From the NCBI RefSeq assembly GCF_016920785.2, contig NW_024609836.1, forward strand, positions 61,917,930 to 61,981,929: 64,000 bases of DNA, read 5' to 3'. Below the pieces are notes generated by a model. It did not search any database, had not been told where the DNA came from, and worked only from the letters and a program-made list of their open reading frames with translations. The position numbers and the translations under genes were made by a program. This DNA is from Ixodes scapularis (Eukaryota > Arthropoda > Arachnida > Ixodida > Ixodidae). Positions 37,481 through 48,487 of this stretch are shown here, piece by piece (positions within the stretch are counted from its first letter, which is position 1; each line of letters begins with the position of its first letter).

Positions 37481-39643
37481 AGCTGTTCACTCGCTCCCGC
37501 AGCGAGCGCCTTCCGATAATCCTCCCCGTTCCAAAATGCGATGCGATCTTCGTTTACATGGGCTGAATGAATGCGCACTCGCCATCTCGATCCACCTCTG
37601 TCTAGCGACTTTAATGCGATGCGCTTTGCGCATTATGCCGTTTACATGACCGCATATTGAATGCGGCAACTGGATTCAATGCGACTCAGTCGCATTCATG
37701 TAAACGCGGCTTATGTTATTTTTCGACATGTATGATGTATGTAACGATACCGGTGGTAAACGATGGACGTTTTTGTTGGAAGATGGCGGTCGTCTTTCTG
37801 CATGTATGGTTTAGTTATACCGGTGGTCTTGTGGTATAGGCGTGAATAGGAGGTAGGCGTGAATAGGAAGTACACACCCTTCTATGGTATAGGCGTTTCG
37901 TTGGAAAGATGGCGGTCGCCTACGTCATCGGACGCAAAATCATACCAGCCACACCGAGTCATATCGGCGAGCAAACCGGCTGCCAGTATAGACAGACCCG
38001 GAGCCATAGCGGTGCCGGTATCTCCAGTTATGGAGAACGCAAAACCAAACTAGCTGCATGTATAATAACAATAAATTATGGTGGTGTCATACCAGGACTG
38101 TACAAGCAGCAGGTTTGTTTCTTGTACGTTTTTCCAATAGGGTAGTCACCCCCCAGGACAAGGCCACGTAGGCGTTATAATGATGGGTACCGAATTAAGG
38201 CGAATGATCAAATGCATTCATTTAACCCTCTTTCGCCCCAACCTGAGAGACTTCTGTCAAATATTTACATTCAACCGTAAAGACTATAAATAAAACTACT
38301 ACTGCAATGCAGAGCCATATAGTGGGAGAGTTTAGCCAGTGGGTGTGGCAACGAAGGCGCCGGAGAGGAGGAAAGGGAGGAGAACGCCGAAGGAGGGAGA
38401 GAGAAGGCAGCAAAAAGGAGATGACCGCCATTTTGACGCAAAGCTGTCAGCACGGAGCACGGTTGAGGCTATGCGTCGTCTGCTACGGGCTTTTTTTTTT
38501 TTTTTGCCTGAATAAAAGTGCGTTCAAACATGGAGGAACTTCTTTCTTTACGTTTTTAAGCCACTGAGGAATAACACTATATCATTTTATTGCCAGAGCC
38601 TGCCAAATAAAAGGAAAGAACCAAAATTTGAATATCGATCCCATGCCGGGCAAATGAATTAAAATGGCGGCCCTCCCCGCTAAGCTGGGAGCAGCCTAGA
38701 GTTCACGCGCATGCGCTCACGCCTCTCGCTCTGTGCCGCGGGCTGATTAGCTCACTCGGAACGGAGACTTTACGGCAGCGAAATCTTAGACTGCCAGACT
38801 CTCCCCATATATGGCTCTGCTACAATGGAAAGATTTTCCTACCCTCGTGCTCAGCGAGTGTCGACTGGGGATACAACTCCAGTTCATACAGTCGCTGAAG
38901 ATGATGGTAGAGATTACCAGCAGAGGGCAGGTGTCTGGATAGAAAGAGTTTAGTTGGCGCACCAAGAGGCTAACGAATAAAAATGGGTACTACTCTGAGC
39001 AAAATGCCAAAAAAGCGTGGATCTCGGCTTGACACTAACAGCGGCACACAGTATCTATTTTACTGACAAAGGGGTACTAAATCACTATTTTCAGCTACCT
39101 AATCAAACTAAATATTCTTCCCGGCTTGCTTTTTGGGAAAATCTCTAAATTTACAAAAACTATTAAGACAACAGCTAAAACAAAAATGGCAAAACCAACA
39201 ATCGAATTCACCTGCTCTCCAGTAGCACGACATCTATGGCAGGCAGACCTGCAGAATGAGCAAGCAGTTTAAAAACAGAGTATGTCCTATTTATTATTTT
39301 TTTTCATGCTGCAAAGCAAGTGCTAGAAGGAGGTTTCACGACATTAACGAAATTTCTTGCAATCAGTTAAGAACAAGTTAGAGCGGTGAACTTGTCCTTG
39401 CCCCTGGCATAACGTTTTAGTGTTGCCCATGAAAACTCACATAAATTTGTAAATAAAAACAAAAAAGACTAACGTTCATAAAAAAATCTGTAACTTTGGC
39501 AAAGAAAAGTTACCTTGAACAAAATATGTGCGATACAGTTGTACAGCGTCCATTTGTGTGCTTAACCAATTTTGAGGCAAATCGGCAACAATGAAAAGAC
39601 GACGTTTGGGTACAATTAAGGGAAAGACAGAAAGGATGCATAC

Positions 39644-39795
39644 CTACAACAAAAAAATTTAGAACAACCACGGGCAGGAAACTCTGGTGAGGCTCCCGGA
39701 GCGACTCCCTGCAATGGGCCTGCGCAGACCACAGAACAAGATCGGTCAGAGCTTGCAGCCATAAGGTGCTTCATACCATGAAGTTCCAGAAGTAG
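39644..39795 (-). other. Second exon-like segment, acceptor intact only in copy B
   Basis: On the minus strand the acceptor CCAATTGCAG precedes CTACTTCTGG and the donor GTATGC follows TTGTTGTAG. One frame is open throughout (LELHGMKHLMAASSDRS and onward). In copies A (3484-3635) and C (around 32262-32413) the acceptor AG has been changed, so copy B keeps the older state. The start CTACTT-GG, the middle TTCTGTGGTCTG and the donor match the exon-like segment at 1686-1867, which indicates a tandem duplication of an exon. Confidence 0.4.
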
Positions 39796-40460
39796 CTGCA
39801 ATTGGAAGCAAAGTGCATTTCATTTCTCTGCAGAATGGAGAGTTTAATAGCTAGTATGCATTCATAAGGTGATACAGTCACGAATGCAGATTTCTCAATG
39901 CAGCACTATATCACCAAATTGTTAACCGTGCCGGGCAACACTAAAAACCGAGAGCATTATTCCAAACTATCTCAGTTTAAAGTTAACCACGGCAGAAGCT
40001 GCAAGCCATGTGACCTTCTAGTTGGATGCCATGGTACGTCGAGCTTACAATCATGTGTCACACTGTTTTCGCTGCAATGGCTTGTAGTGTCAAAAGTGGT
40101 CCAGCTTAAAGAGATGCAAAGTATAGACGTTTGTGAGTGGGGCCCTGACCTAGTCTTGAGCTACATTGCGAGGAAGGACGTTTCAACCGGGATGTTTGCT
40201 GCCTGTATCCACACGACCAGCTTGTGCACAGCGATTGCTCGAGCCGAGTACATGTCCTCGACAGTGCCATTATTTGACAAGCAGTTGTATGAATGTTAAA
40301 CATGACTGACTTACAGAGAGACTGCATCTCAACGACTAATGACTTTGGATACCCAACTGAATACTGATATATTAACTAAATGCAAAACAATTACCTGGCA
40401 GGCATTAAATTTTTCAACAGGGTGGGTCGACTCCGCATTAAGTTGAAGGAGTCCATGCGT

Positions 40461-40629
40461 CAGGCACGTAGCCAGGATTTTGTTTCAGAGGGGGCCCACT
40501 CATGACAAAATGCTGTATGAGGAGAAGGGGGGAGAGGAGGACACATGCAAAATGGAAGATTTCGGAGGGAGAGGGGGAAGGGGGGGCCCGCGCCCGGGCC
40601 CCATGGGCCTCCCCCTGGCTACGTGCCTG
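40461..40629. mobile_element. hAT-type MITE, 169 bp, private to copy B
   Basis: The perfect termini CAGGCACGTAGCCAGG and CCTGGCTACGTGCCTG are flanked by CCATGCGT (40453-40460) and CGATGCGT (40630-40637), an 8-bp target duplication with one mismatch. The pre-insertion sequence GAGTCGATGCGTAATAG is seen in copies A and C. The interior is G-rich and non-coding. Confidence 0.88.
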
Positions 40630-41629
40630 CGATGCGTAATAGGACAATACAAACAAAAATATGCCTTAGAATTCCTTTTGCACCCCCAAAATGATGTGTT
40701 TTTGAAGGTAAGGTACACAATATTCTTGATTCAGGAAGTGCCTCAGCTGTACAAATGCATATGCAGTAAGGGCACTCGCCAAGCCTATTCTCCTCAGCTC
40801 TGTGCAGGTTAAGCCAAGTTAGAGTATAGAGGTACACGCTCACTGATAGCATGAGAAAGGCAGGGAGAAGTCTCCGTTGTTCCACCACCAGCCCGTCTGC
40901 TACCTTCGATGACGTTTCAGCGCCTCATGAGCCTGGAGCAAGCACATCTGTCCAAAGAGGGGTGAAAAGCACAAGCACGTGCTGGAGGACGCCCAGCCAT
41001 TCTCTTTTTGTCATCGGCTATTCTACATATTTTAGTATGACATATTTTTAAGTGAGAAAAAGTATTGCAAATATGCAGTCCAACTTTGACCATAATACAG
41101 AAGTCTGATAAAGATAACAGTTGCCATTCACCATTTTCCAAATAAGTGCTCCCACCTATCGGAACATCTACACATGTGGTGCGTAAGTGGGTTCAGGACT
41201 GAGACGCTAGAAAATGGAGCGCTCACAAGGCTTGTCTGGCCCTTCCAACCATGCGGGTACATTCATCGCAAATCCCAGATTTTTAGACAAAATGATTTAG
41301 AATAAGCAAATCTTGTCTACGCCCGAGGTAGAACATTGAATTGTGATTCCCCCATATTGTGCCAACCATCCTTCAACCTGCGGTACCACCTGCAAATGAA
41401 CTATGTTGTGCTGCGGCACGCGTCCATGCTGCCTGCTTGAGAAGAAAACCACTGCTCGTGTTGAAGACGACATCCCACAATGTACAGGCAACAATGTTTA
41501 ACGAACTAAAACAAAATTGATATCATTCAATAGACACAAATAGGCTTACAAAGTGTCGACACCATGATTGTTGTTGTTGGTTTTACTCCTGCATACAAAC
41601 ATAAGTGACTTCCTCTTTCCTCCGATGTA

Positions 41630-41763
41630 CAGTAAAACCCCCTTATCTTCGTGGCCCCTATTTCTTCTCGAATCGGTCACAGAGGACATAATCACAGCCA
41701 CTGAATTCTGCAAAATCAAAGGCCGCGAAAATTAAAGGTTTGCCAACATTAAAGAGTTCACTG
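41630..41763. mobile_element. Tigger-type MITE (copy B)
   Basis: Same element as 5306-5439, more diverged. The left flank is TA and the ends are CAGTAAAACCCCC and GAGTTCACTG. Confidence 0.7.
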
Positions 41764-42211
41764 TTCTTCCGTGTGTCACATAATGTTAACATTTCAAGGA
41801 GGCTGAAGGTATTGGTTTAAGGAAAAATTGACCTATGAAAAAAAAAAGCCCTTCTCCAGGTTAGGCACGCGAGGTTCTTTTGCACTACCTATAAGGCGCA
41901 AGTTTGTTTCGGCAGAGCTTCTGGTAAAACGGAGTCACAAAAGTAGCTATAATTGGCATCAACTATTTTGTGCTGCATCATAAAGCTAGAGTAGATTCCA
42001 CAGTGCTTCGGCACAGCGCTGTTTGTTGCGAGAGCATATGTGGTTTATTGTTGCATCCCATTTGCATGATCTAGAGAAACTAGCGCTGACACAGTTGGAG
42101 CACACCAAAAAAAAACAGCCGACTGTGGAAACATTGAGAGATGCACACATGCAAACTGTGCATTTCTTAAAAACGGATTCGAGCAAAGGTAAAAACAATA
42201 TGTATACTTAC

Positions 42212-42394
42212 GGCGGCCATACTTGCCTTTCCCAAGCACGACCACTTTTCCCTCGGTAGCACCATCCAGTAAGCACCAGCAACACGCCCATGAGACGCCG
42301 CCGACTCCTGGATTGAATGACGACCCGCCTGATGTCTTGGAAGGAGATCCGGAACACTGCTTTAGGCCAGATGTTTTATCTGGTGGGGCAGGGA
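42212..42394 (-). other. Exon-like segment with glycine-loop motif (copy B, 3-bp deletion)
   Basis: This is the counterpart of 5891-6076, 183 bp long. The length difference is a single in-frame triplet (one of two AAG units on the plus strand). Splice sites and the open frame are retained despite general divergence of this copy, weak support for past coding constraint. Confidence 0.4.
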
Positions 42395-42681
42395 CTAAAA
42401 GTAAAAATAAACAAATTTATCTGAAGTGCTACATTCCTATAGCATAAACTCTAGAATAGCAGTATTTTTTTTTTTTTAGGTCAGTGATGCATTTTAATTA
42501 AACACAAATGGTTGGTTTATAACTTTATATGATGAACCAGCAGCCCCTATTTTCCTTAAGTGTAACGGAGTGTCTAACGTTACGTCCGACGGAACCCGAA
42601 ATAAAAATTAAAGTTACGCCCAACGTAACTGTCAAGCATTCGAGTTGCGTCCGACGTAACCCAAAATAAAAATTAAAGTTA

Positions 42682-43464
42682 CCGTATTTACACGAAAATA
42701 GGTCGAACCCTATTTATTGGATCCACCAAAAAAAAAAAAAAAAAAAATTCAAATATAGGTCGATTTTTTTTTTTTTTTTTTTTTAAGAACAAGGGAAATT
42801 TTGGGCAAAAGAAAGAAAAAAACCTTTATTTACATCACTCTCAGCTAAATCACGGGGCGATGCCAAAAACTTCATCACCGTCAGAACTTCTGGACATGTT
42901 ATCATCGTCCCAAGCTTCGTCAGCTGGGTAGACATCCTCGCAAATTCGCAGCAATACTTCACTGACACCGTTGTAAAATGACGACAGGAAACGAAAGAAG
43001 GTGCGAAGCGACGGAAGACAAACTACAAAGACGCAAGCAAAGCCGCCGTGTCGCCATGAGCAACACGCGAGCCGAGCCACCTCAAGCAACTAACAAAAAT
43101 AACATTTTTTTTTTTGTGCGCGTTTGCGAGGATGGAGGGTAAAGTGCATGGCGCATCGCGTTCCTCTCCTTACCCGTTGCCCAGCAAGGGGAACGCTAGA
43201 GGCGCGATGTCGAAATCCGACACCCGACCGGCCACCGCGTGCGGCGAGCCATTTCGGCAACCAAAAGCTTTTTGAAACAAGAAGCGGCGCGGCTCTACGG
43301 CGACGCCGGCTCGGTGACTCGATAGCTTCATGCCTCCGGTAGGGTCGCAAAATTTGGTCACGAATGTAGGTGTCGAAATTCTTTAGACACAATTTCCGAG
43401 AAGAAGAAAAAAAAGAAGAAGAAAAAAAAAAGGGAAAGGTCGCCTTATATTTGAATAAACACGG
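42682..43464. mobile_element. Pogo-like non-autonomous element, longer version (copy B)
   Basis: Same termini as 6339-7060; the left flank is TA and the right flank has decayed to CA. It retains about 75 bp lost from the other copies, including the end of a minus-strand reading frame. Confidence 0.75.
42850..43089 (-). pseudogene. C-terminal remnant of a pogo/Tigger-like transposase
   Basis: The minus-strand frame reads TFFRFLSSFYNGVSEVLLRI, then a strongly acidic stretch (EDVYPADEAWDDDN) and a Ser/Asp tail before the stop at 42850. Its place at one end of a TA-flanked element, and an acidic C-terminus, fit pogo-type DDE transposases. No catalytic region is present. The assignment is by context. 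Confidence 0.4.
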
Positions 43465-43959
43465 CAGTCAGCCGCGCGACGAGACACACATTATGAAAGC
43501 GATTGGTGCGAGCGACCGAGGCGATGAGCGACGTTTTCTAGAAGCCCAAGAATTGAGCGGCGCAAGCAGCGAGAGTGAGAAATCTTCGGCGCTCGGCGCC
43601 GGCACTCGTAGCTTCTCGCCGTCGCTCGTCTCGTTGATCGCTATATTGCTTACATGCCGTTCAGAAAGGCGCTCTAAGTGCTTACCATTGCATTGGGACC
43701 AGCCTCGCATCCAACCGTAACCAGTCTTGACTTTTTTTTAAAGCCGCCAAGGTAGAAGTTAACATCGTACATGCATCGTTTTCAAGTATGGCTCCTCGTT
43801 CATTGCTCGATTTATATTTTCCGTAAATGACAAACCGCAATGAAGCACAATTATTCTAGTTCAAAATTGTTACGAACACTTGGCACGCATGCTTACACTG
43901 TAGCGCACCTAACGTAATTTAAAAGTAGAACGAAAACGGGACGAGATTCGCTTACCGCT

Positions 43960-45060
43960 TCACGGAGACAGACGTCTTCGGATCCTAGGCCTCACGGCTG
44001 AACTGGGAAGTCGCCTGCGGTCCGGCGATCGCACGAGTCGAGCCGGCCTGACACAGGTTGACCACGCCTGGTTGAACTATGAGAGGCGCCGTCGAGTTGA
44101 GAGCCAGAGACGCAGTAGAAACGGACCGTAAAACATCTGTCCCCCAAAACGCAGAACGAGCCAGCGATGCCAAAACCGCCAAAACCACTACGTCGCCATC
44201 TCCGCGACGACCGGAAGCGTGGAAGCCGGGAAGTCAGAAAAGGCGCGACAGCGGAAGCCACTGGGCGGAAGCTTTACGTTTCGGTTTCGCTTTTCTCCGA
44301 CGCCGGGTTTGCGGCTGGTAGCGACGACGCGAGGGGCCACGAAAAGACGCCGAGTTGGCCGAGTACGAGTCACGGCCCACGATACGAGCAACGGGCCGTT
44401 TGCCGCTGTCGACCGGCGATGCGGTATCCGCGGCTTGGTGTCACGATCGGTTTGTTGCCGTGCACGCTGACTCAAAGCTCGAAGTTACGCAGTTCCGTTC
44501 CGGCACCAGCCGCACCACGTTTTCCGGTGCATCGCACGTGGAGGCCTTTCGACGCATTTAGTGACCGTAAAGATGGTGCCCGCTGTCTTCGGTGCTGTAG
44601 AAGAAGTTGCGAGACGGAAGAAGCATCGAAACCAAGGCGTTTAGGACTCCAGGCCGGGCCGCCGGTTCACTCTGAACGAGAGGCGACATGTGTGCGCACG
44701 CTTTGAGGAAGCCTCCGCGTTTCGCCGCGCCAGAACTCGCCGATCGCGACCGTACCCCGAGTCCGAGAGGCTCTTGCGCAGCCGGGAACGGCACCGAGGT
44801 AGGAGCTGCTCGTTCTGCGCTACCATGCAGTGCTCAACAGTGCTCAGGGCTCTCGGTGTCGTTCGTGCTGGCACCGATGTCTTTGTGACCCCTTCGGACA
44901 CGCAAGTCGTACTTCGCAAAGGTTTGGACGGGGCCGCCCACACCGAGCAGCTCCGCTATATTCTGCTTAGTTATGATCACAATAAAAGCTTGCGTTTGTT
45001 CTCGGGAAAAAAATTGCGGGACCGCTCTCCGCGCCGCCGACGAGATTGGCCGCCTCCATG
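43960..45060. other. CpG-rich block (copy B)
   Basis: Diverged counterpart of 7560-8700, with small indels that break the long frames seen in copies A and C. That argues against strong constraint on those frames. Confidence 0.45.
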
Positions 45061-45674
45061 TTCTCAGCTGTTGACTCGTTCCCGCAGCGAGCGCCTTCCG
45101 ATAATCCTCCCCGTTCCAAAATGCGATCCGATCTCCGTTTACATGGGCTGAATGAATGCGCACTCGACATCTCGATCCACCTCTGTCTAGCGACTTTAAT
45201 GCGATGCGCTTTGCGCATTATGCCGTTTACATGACCGCATATGGAATGCGGCAACTAAATTCAATACGACTAAGTCGCATTCATGTGAACGCGGCTTATG
45301 TTCTTTTTCGACATGTATGGTGTATGTAACGATACCGGTGGTAAACGATGGACGTTATGTTGGAAGATGGCGGTCGTCTTTCTGCATGTATGATTTGGAT
45401 ATAACGGTGGTGGTGTGGTATAAGCGTTTTTTGTTGGAAAGATGGCGGTCGCTTACGTCATCGGCCGCAAAATCATACCAGCACACCGAATCATATCGGC
45501 AAGCAAACTGGCTGCCAGTATAGGCAGACCCGGAGCCATAGCGGTGCCGGTATCTCCAGTTATGCAGAAAGCCGAACCAAACTAGCTGCATACATAATAA
45601 CAAGAAAGTATGGTGGTGTCATACCCGAACTGTACAAGCAGCAGGTTTGTTTCTTGTACGTTTTTCCAACAGGG

Positions 45675-45819
45675 TGGAGTCAATAAAAGAAGTCAACGGC
45701 CTATTACAAGGGAAGCCAATATGATTGAAGCAGAAGCGGACGGAAGATCTGAAACGTTCTCGAACGTAAATGAGGCGCAAGTCGTCGCCTTTGTGGACAG
45801 AGGGGAAGGCGATATTTGA
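45675..45819 (+). pseudogene. Exon 2 of the secreted-protein gene, part after the insertion
   Basis: Counting one TG of the 2-bp duplication, the frame from 20273 continues here with GVNKRSQRPITREAN, then an acidic stretch with EAEADGRSET, and ends QVVAFVDRGEGDI before TGA at 45817-45819. The total without the insertion is 210 bases, 69 residues plus stop, with no frameshift. The mature part would be about 47 residues, hydrophilic, Cys-free and acidic toward its end. The family is unknown; it could also be only the first part of a longer protein if more exons follow. Confidence 0.6.
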
Positions 45820-46085
45820 GATGCTGTCTTTGGTGCCGAGAAAAGCGGAATTTAAACGTGGCTCTGTCAAGGCCACTAAAAATTTTTGAACCCGCAGATG
45901 TCAAAGGATCTTGGCCGTTTCTTATTTGGGCATCATTTAGTCAAGATGAATAAGAACAAACATTCGACTATTATTGCCTCTAATATTTGACATTATATAC
46001 TTATGGTATAAAGACCTTTTTGAATATCTTTCAACCGGTGAACTTTTCGTGAGCTACGATGACGCGCATTGTATGTAGTCATGAA

Positions 46086-46091
46086 AATAAA
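46086..46091 (+). terminator. Poly(A) signal candidate for the secreted-protein gene
   Basis: AATAAA lies 267 bases after the stop at 45819, in an AT-rich 3' region. Confidence 0.4.
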
Positions 46092-46182
46092 AGGAGAAAT
46101 ACTTAGTCGTGTACGGATTTTCAGTTACTTATAAGTAACAAGTTAAACAAGGATAGAAAGATGTTCTGCATTTTCTAATACC

Positions 46183-47010
46183 TTAAAGGGATGCTGAACC
46201 GAAACTCTGGATTGTATCTATTGGTTGTCCTAGCTTTTGCTGAGTCAAGCGTCGGGGATCTGCAATGAAGGTCGCAATAGTTTCCCTTGGGCGTTGATCT
46301 CGTTTGAAGACGCGGAATCGCTTGAATATCACAAGCTGATGAGGGACAAAGTGCTCTTGAAGCTTGCCTTTTTTGCTTTTGTATTCTGTTTTAGCTGGCC
46401 CTAGATGAAGTATGTTGTGGAGCCGGAGACGCTGCAGAGGACGGCGCGTTTCTTCTCTGGCGTAGTTATGTCGGTTGCCTCGAAAAATAACTCCAGACAC
46501 CCGATATAGCCGGGCAAGGCCGCCGGGTCCTTGGGCGTAAATTCTTCGTACTGTATAGATTTGAAGCCATAATGGTTGAGCGCTGCCGCTGCCGATGCCG
46601 CAGGTTTGCCTGTTTACCTCGACGCCAATGTTAAGTACCGCGTGAGACTCACAGATCGTAGGATTAAGCGCTGTCGCGCCGTAGGCTTTTAGTATAAAAG
46701 GTAGCGGCTCGTCGTTGTAATGCGCTTGCATGGCCAGCGGAAGGACTAGTCTCGTGTCATCCATGCTCTTGCACTCGCGCCAGCGAAGTGTCGGGGTCGA
46801 TGCACTAGAGACACGCTGTTAGGAAGCTCAGGGGATAGCGTTTAGCTCTGTCGCGAACAGTTTAATCCCCGGAGGACCTAAAAGCGTCTCCTGGAATTTC
46901 AGATAAAGCTTCAAATACCTGGCAGACATCGTCGCAAACACCAAGATGGCTGAGGTGGCGTTGCTCTGAAGCTCATTTAGTGGCTCTACCCGCACCGCAG
47001 CATTTAATCT
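46183..47010 (-). repeat. Dispersed repeat with a 193-codon minus-strand frame
   Basis: The minus-strand frame 46183-46764 (starting MDDTRLVLPLAM) is long for this AT-rich DNA but resembles no family I know. The adjoining 46800-47010 (GAACAGTTTAATC, GATAAAGCTTCAAATACCTGGCAG, AGCTCATTTAGTGGCTCTAC) is repeated, diverged, at 55480-55606 and inverted at 55735-55905, so the whole block probably belongs to a repeat family. Confidence 0.4.
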
Positions 47011-47061
47011 ACTTGAAGTGAAGAAAAAACAAAAGACATTTATCATTGCCATGGCATGGTT

Positions 47062-48480
47062 GACGGTTTAGTTTCGAGAAGATTTGTTTTGGGAACCGGA
47101 ATGAAATATATTCAGCAACCGGATTTTTTTAGCTGATAAAACTCATATAACTGAATTTTCGGAGGGCAAGTATGGTTCTCAATTATTTAGCAATAAGAGA
47201 TCTTATAAGCTAACTTTGTGTGTTGACACAGTTAAAGCAAATATGTATTTGCCAGTTTCTGGTCGGAGCTATTTCTACAGTTCGTACGTACAGGGAGTAT
47301 TTACTGGCGGCCATAGCTGTGTGCGCGACTGCTGAGCGCGTGCTGAAAGCGAGCTTCCACAGTTCTTCTGCAACCTGCACGCCGCACCACCGAGATTGCC
47401 GGTCTTAGCAGCCTATTATTGTGAGCTCGTTCTGAGCATCCGCTGTAAACTTCGCTCTCAAATATGGTGCAGCGCCGAGGTATTTCGGTGGCGCCCTTTA
47501 ATTGCTTCCATCCGTGACGTCACGACTAGGGTTTGCCTTGGGTTTGCCTCGCCGTGACGTCACCAGTTGTTACCCTGGCTACTTATCACCAGCGACGACG
47601 AGCTCGATGGTGTGTTTAAAAAGCACAGTGGAAGCTAGGAACCATCGCAACCGGAACTAACACCGTCAAAGTTGACAACCTGACAATGTTCATATGCCGA
47701 TGGTCTGGCCAACCGTGGAAAGCGAAAGCTGACCGCAGCAACGCTTTTGGTCACGCACATCGCTAATAGACTTTTTCTGTTTCCTGTCGTTCTCAATCCC
47801 GTGGGTTCTGTATGTGGTATGCGGGACAAAAAAAAATAATTTCATCCTGGAACATGCGACATAATATAGGCGAGGCAAAACAAGAATGTGTGAGAATCAC
47901 ATATTTTTCGTTAAAATCCTTCCGCCGAAAGACCAAAACGATGTTTTACCGGATACCAGAAATACGACATTAAAGATGGCTGCGCCCTTATGGAATAAGT
48001 GCATTGCGTGTGACTCGCTGGCATTCCAAATTGACGATGACGCCCGTTCTGGGCTGTGGACGTTACACAGTTGCACGCTGTATGTTTAAAAAATCTACAA
48101 CCCCACGTGCAACCACCGCAGTCCAGAGCATATCTGTTGTTTGTGAAACAGATTAAATAACTAGGTGTTCATATGGTTTTTCCATTTCATTTTTTTTAAT
48201 ATTTTCTTTTTGTAGTAAAATGTAAATACAAAGATAGCAAGGAAGAAGAAGAATAACAACGCTGGACCGATGTGACAAAAACACGAACGAAAGAGCGGTC
48301 TTTAATTATTCCTACCTGCCTGTTATTGACCTCGGCATAGTCACACACTCCACAAGGCTACCACGTCTTCAGTTGTCAAGATTTCACTAGTAAGCGCCCA
48401 CAAAAATTCAGTTGTACAAACAAGCCAGCTAAAATATATTGTAATCGACATAACTAAAACAGGCGTCACCACAACGGGCA
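47062..48480. other. Upstream region of the EHD gene, no other gene seen
   Basis: It contains two TGACGTCA palindromes near 47515 and 47553, 38 bp apart in similar context. No clear TATA box or splice acceptor could be tied to the EHD start. Confidence 0.4.
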
Positions 48481-48487
48481 GCTCAAA

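Larger units (their letters stand above)
25730..38142. mobile_element. Inner complete copy C of the CCCTGTTGG element (12,413 bp)
   Basis: It runs from CCCTGTTGGAAAA at 25730 to CCAATAGGG at 38142. It is flanked by TA at 25728-25729 and TA at 38143-38144. In copies A (around 1962-1975) and C (around 30740-30752) the same locus reads TTAGTCATAGTCA without a break, so copy B was cut at exactly that TA and the dinucleotide was duplicated. This is the only complete copy in the window. Copies A and C share derived changes, for example loss of the splice acceptor near 3635/32410, and are nearly identical, which suggests recent movement. The superfamily is unresolved. A 2-bp target duplication plus subterminal repeats is seen in some CACTA/Mirage-type elements, but the termini do not read CACT. 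Confidence 0.92.
20274..45674. mobile_element. Outer copy B of the CCCTGTTGG element, split by a nested copy of itself
   Basis: The left terminus at 20274 reads CCCTGTTGGAAAA and the right terminus at 45674 reads TTTTTCCAACAGGG, a 13-14-bp terminal inverted repeat. The flanks are TG (20272-20273) and TG (45675-45676), a 2-bp target duplication inside an exon. Copy B consists of 20274-25729 plus 38143-45674, separated by copy C. Its right part (38143-45674) is visibly more diverged from copies A and C than those are from each other, and it contains a private hAT-type MITE (40461-40629), so B is probably the older insertion. The left subterminal region has repeated TGGGACATCCTATAC-type words. 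No transposase was recognised. Confidence 0.9.

Noticed and set aside
1..45674. Simple tandem segmental duplication as explanation of the three copies
   Set aside because: Exact TA and TG target duplications, shared inverted termini and an uninterrupted pre-insertion site show transposition, including nesting.
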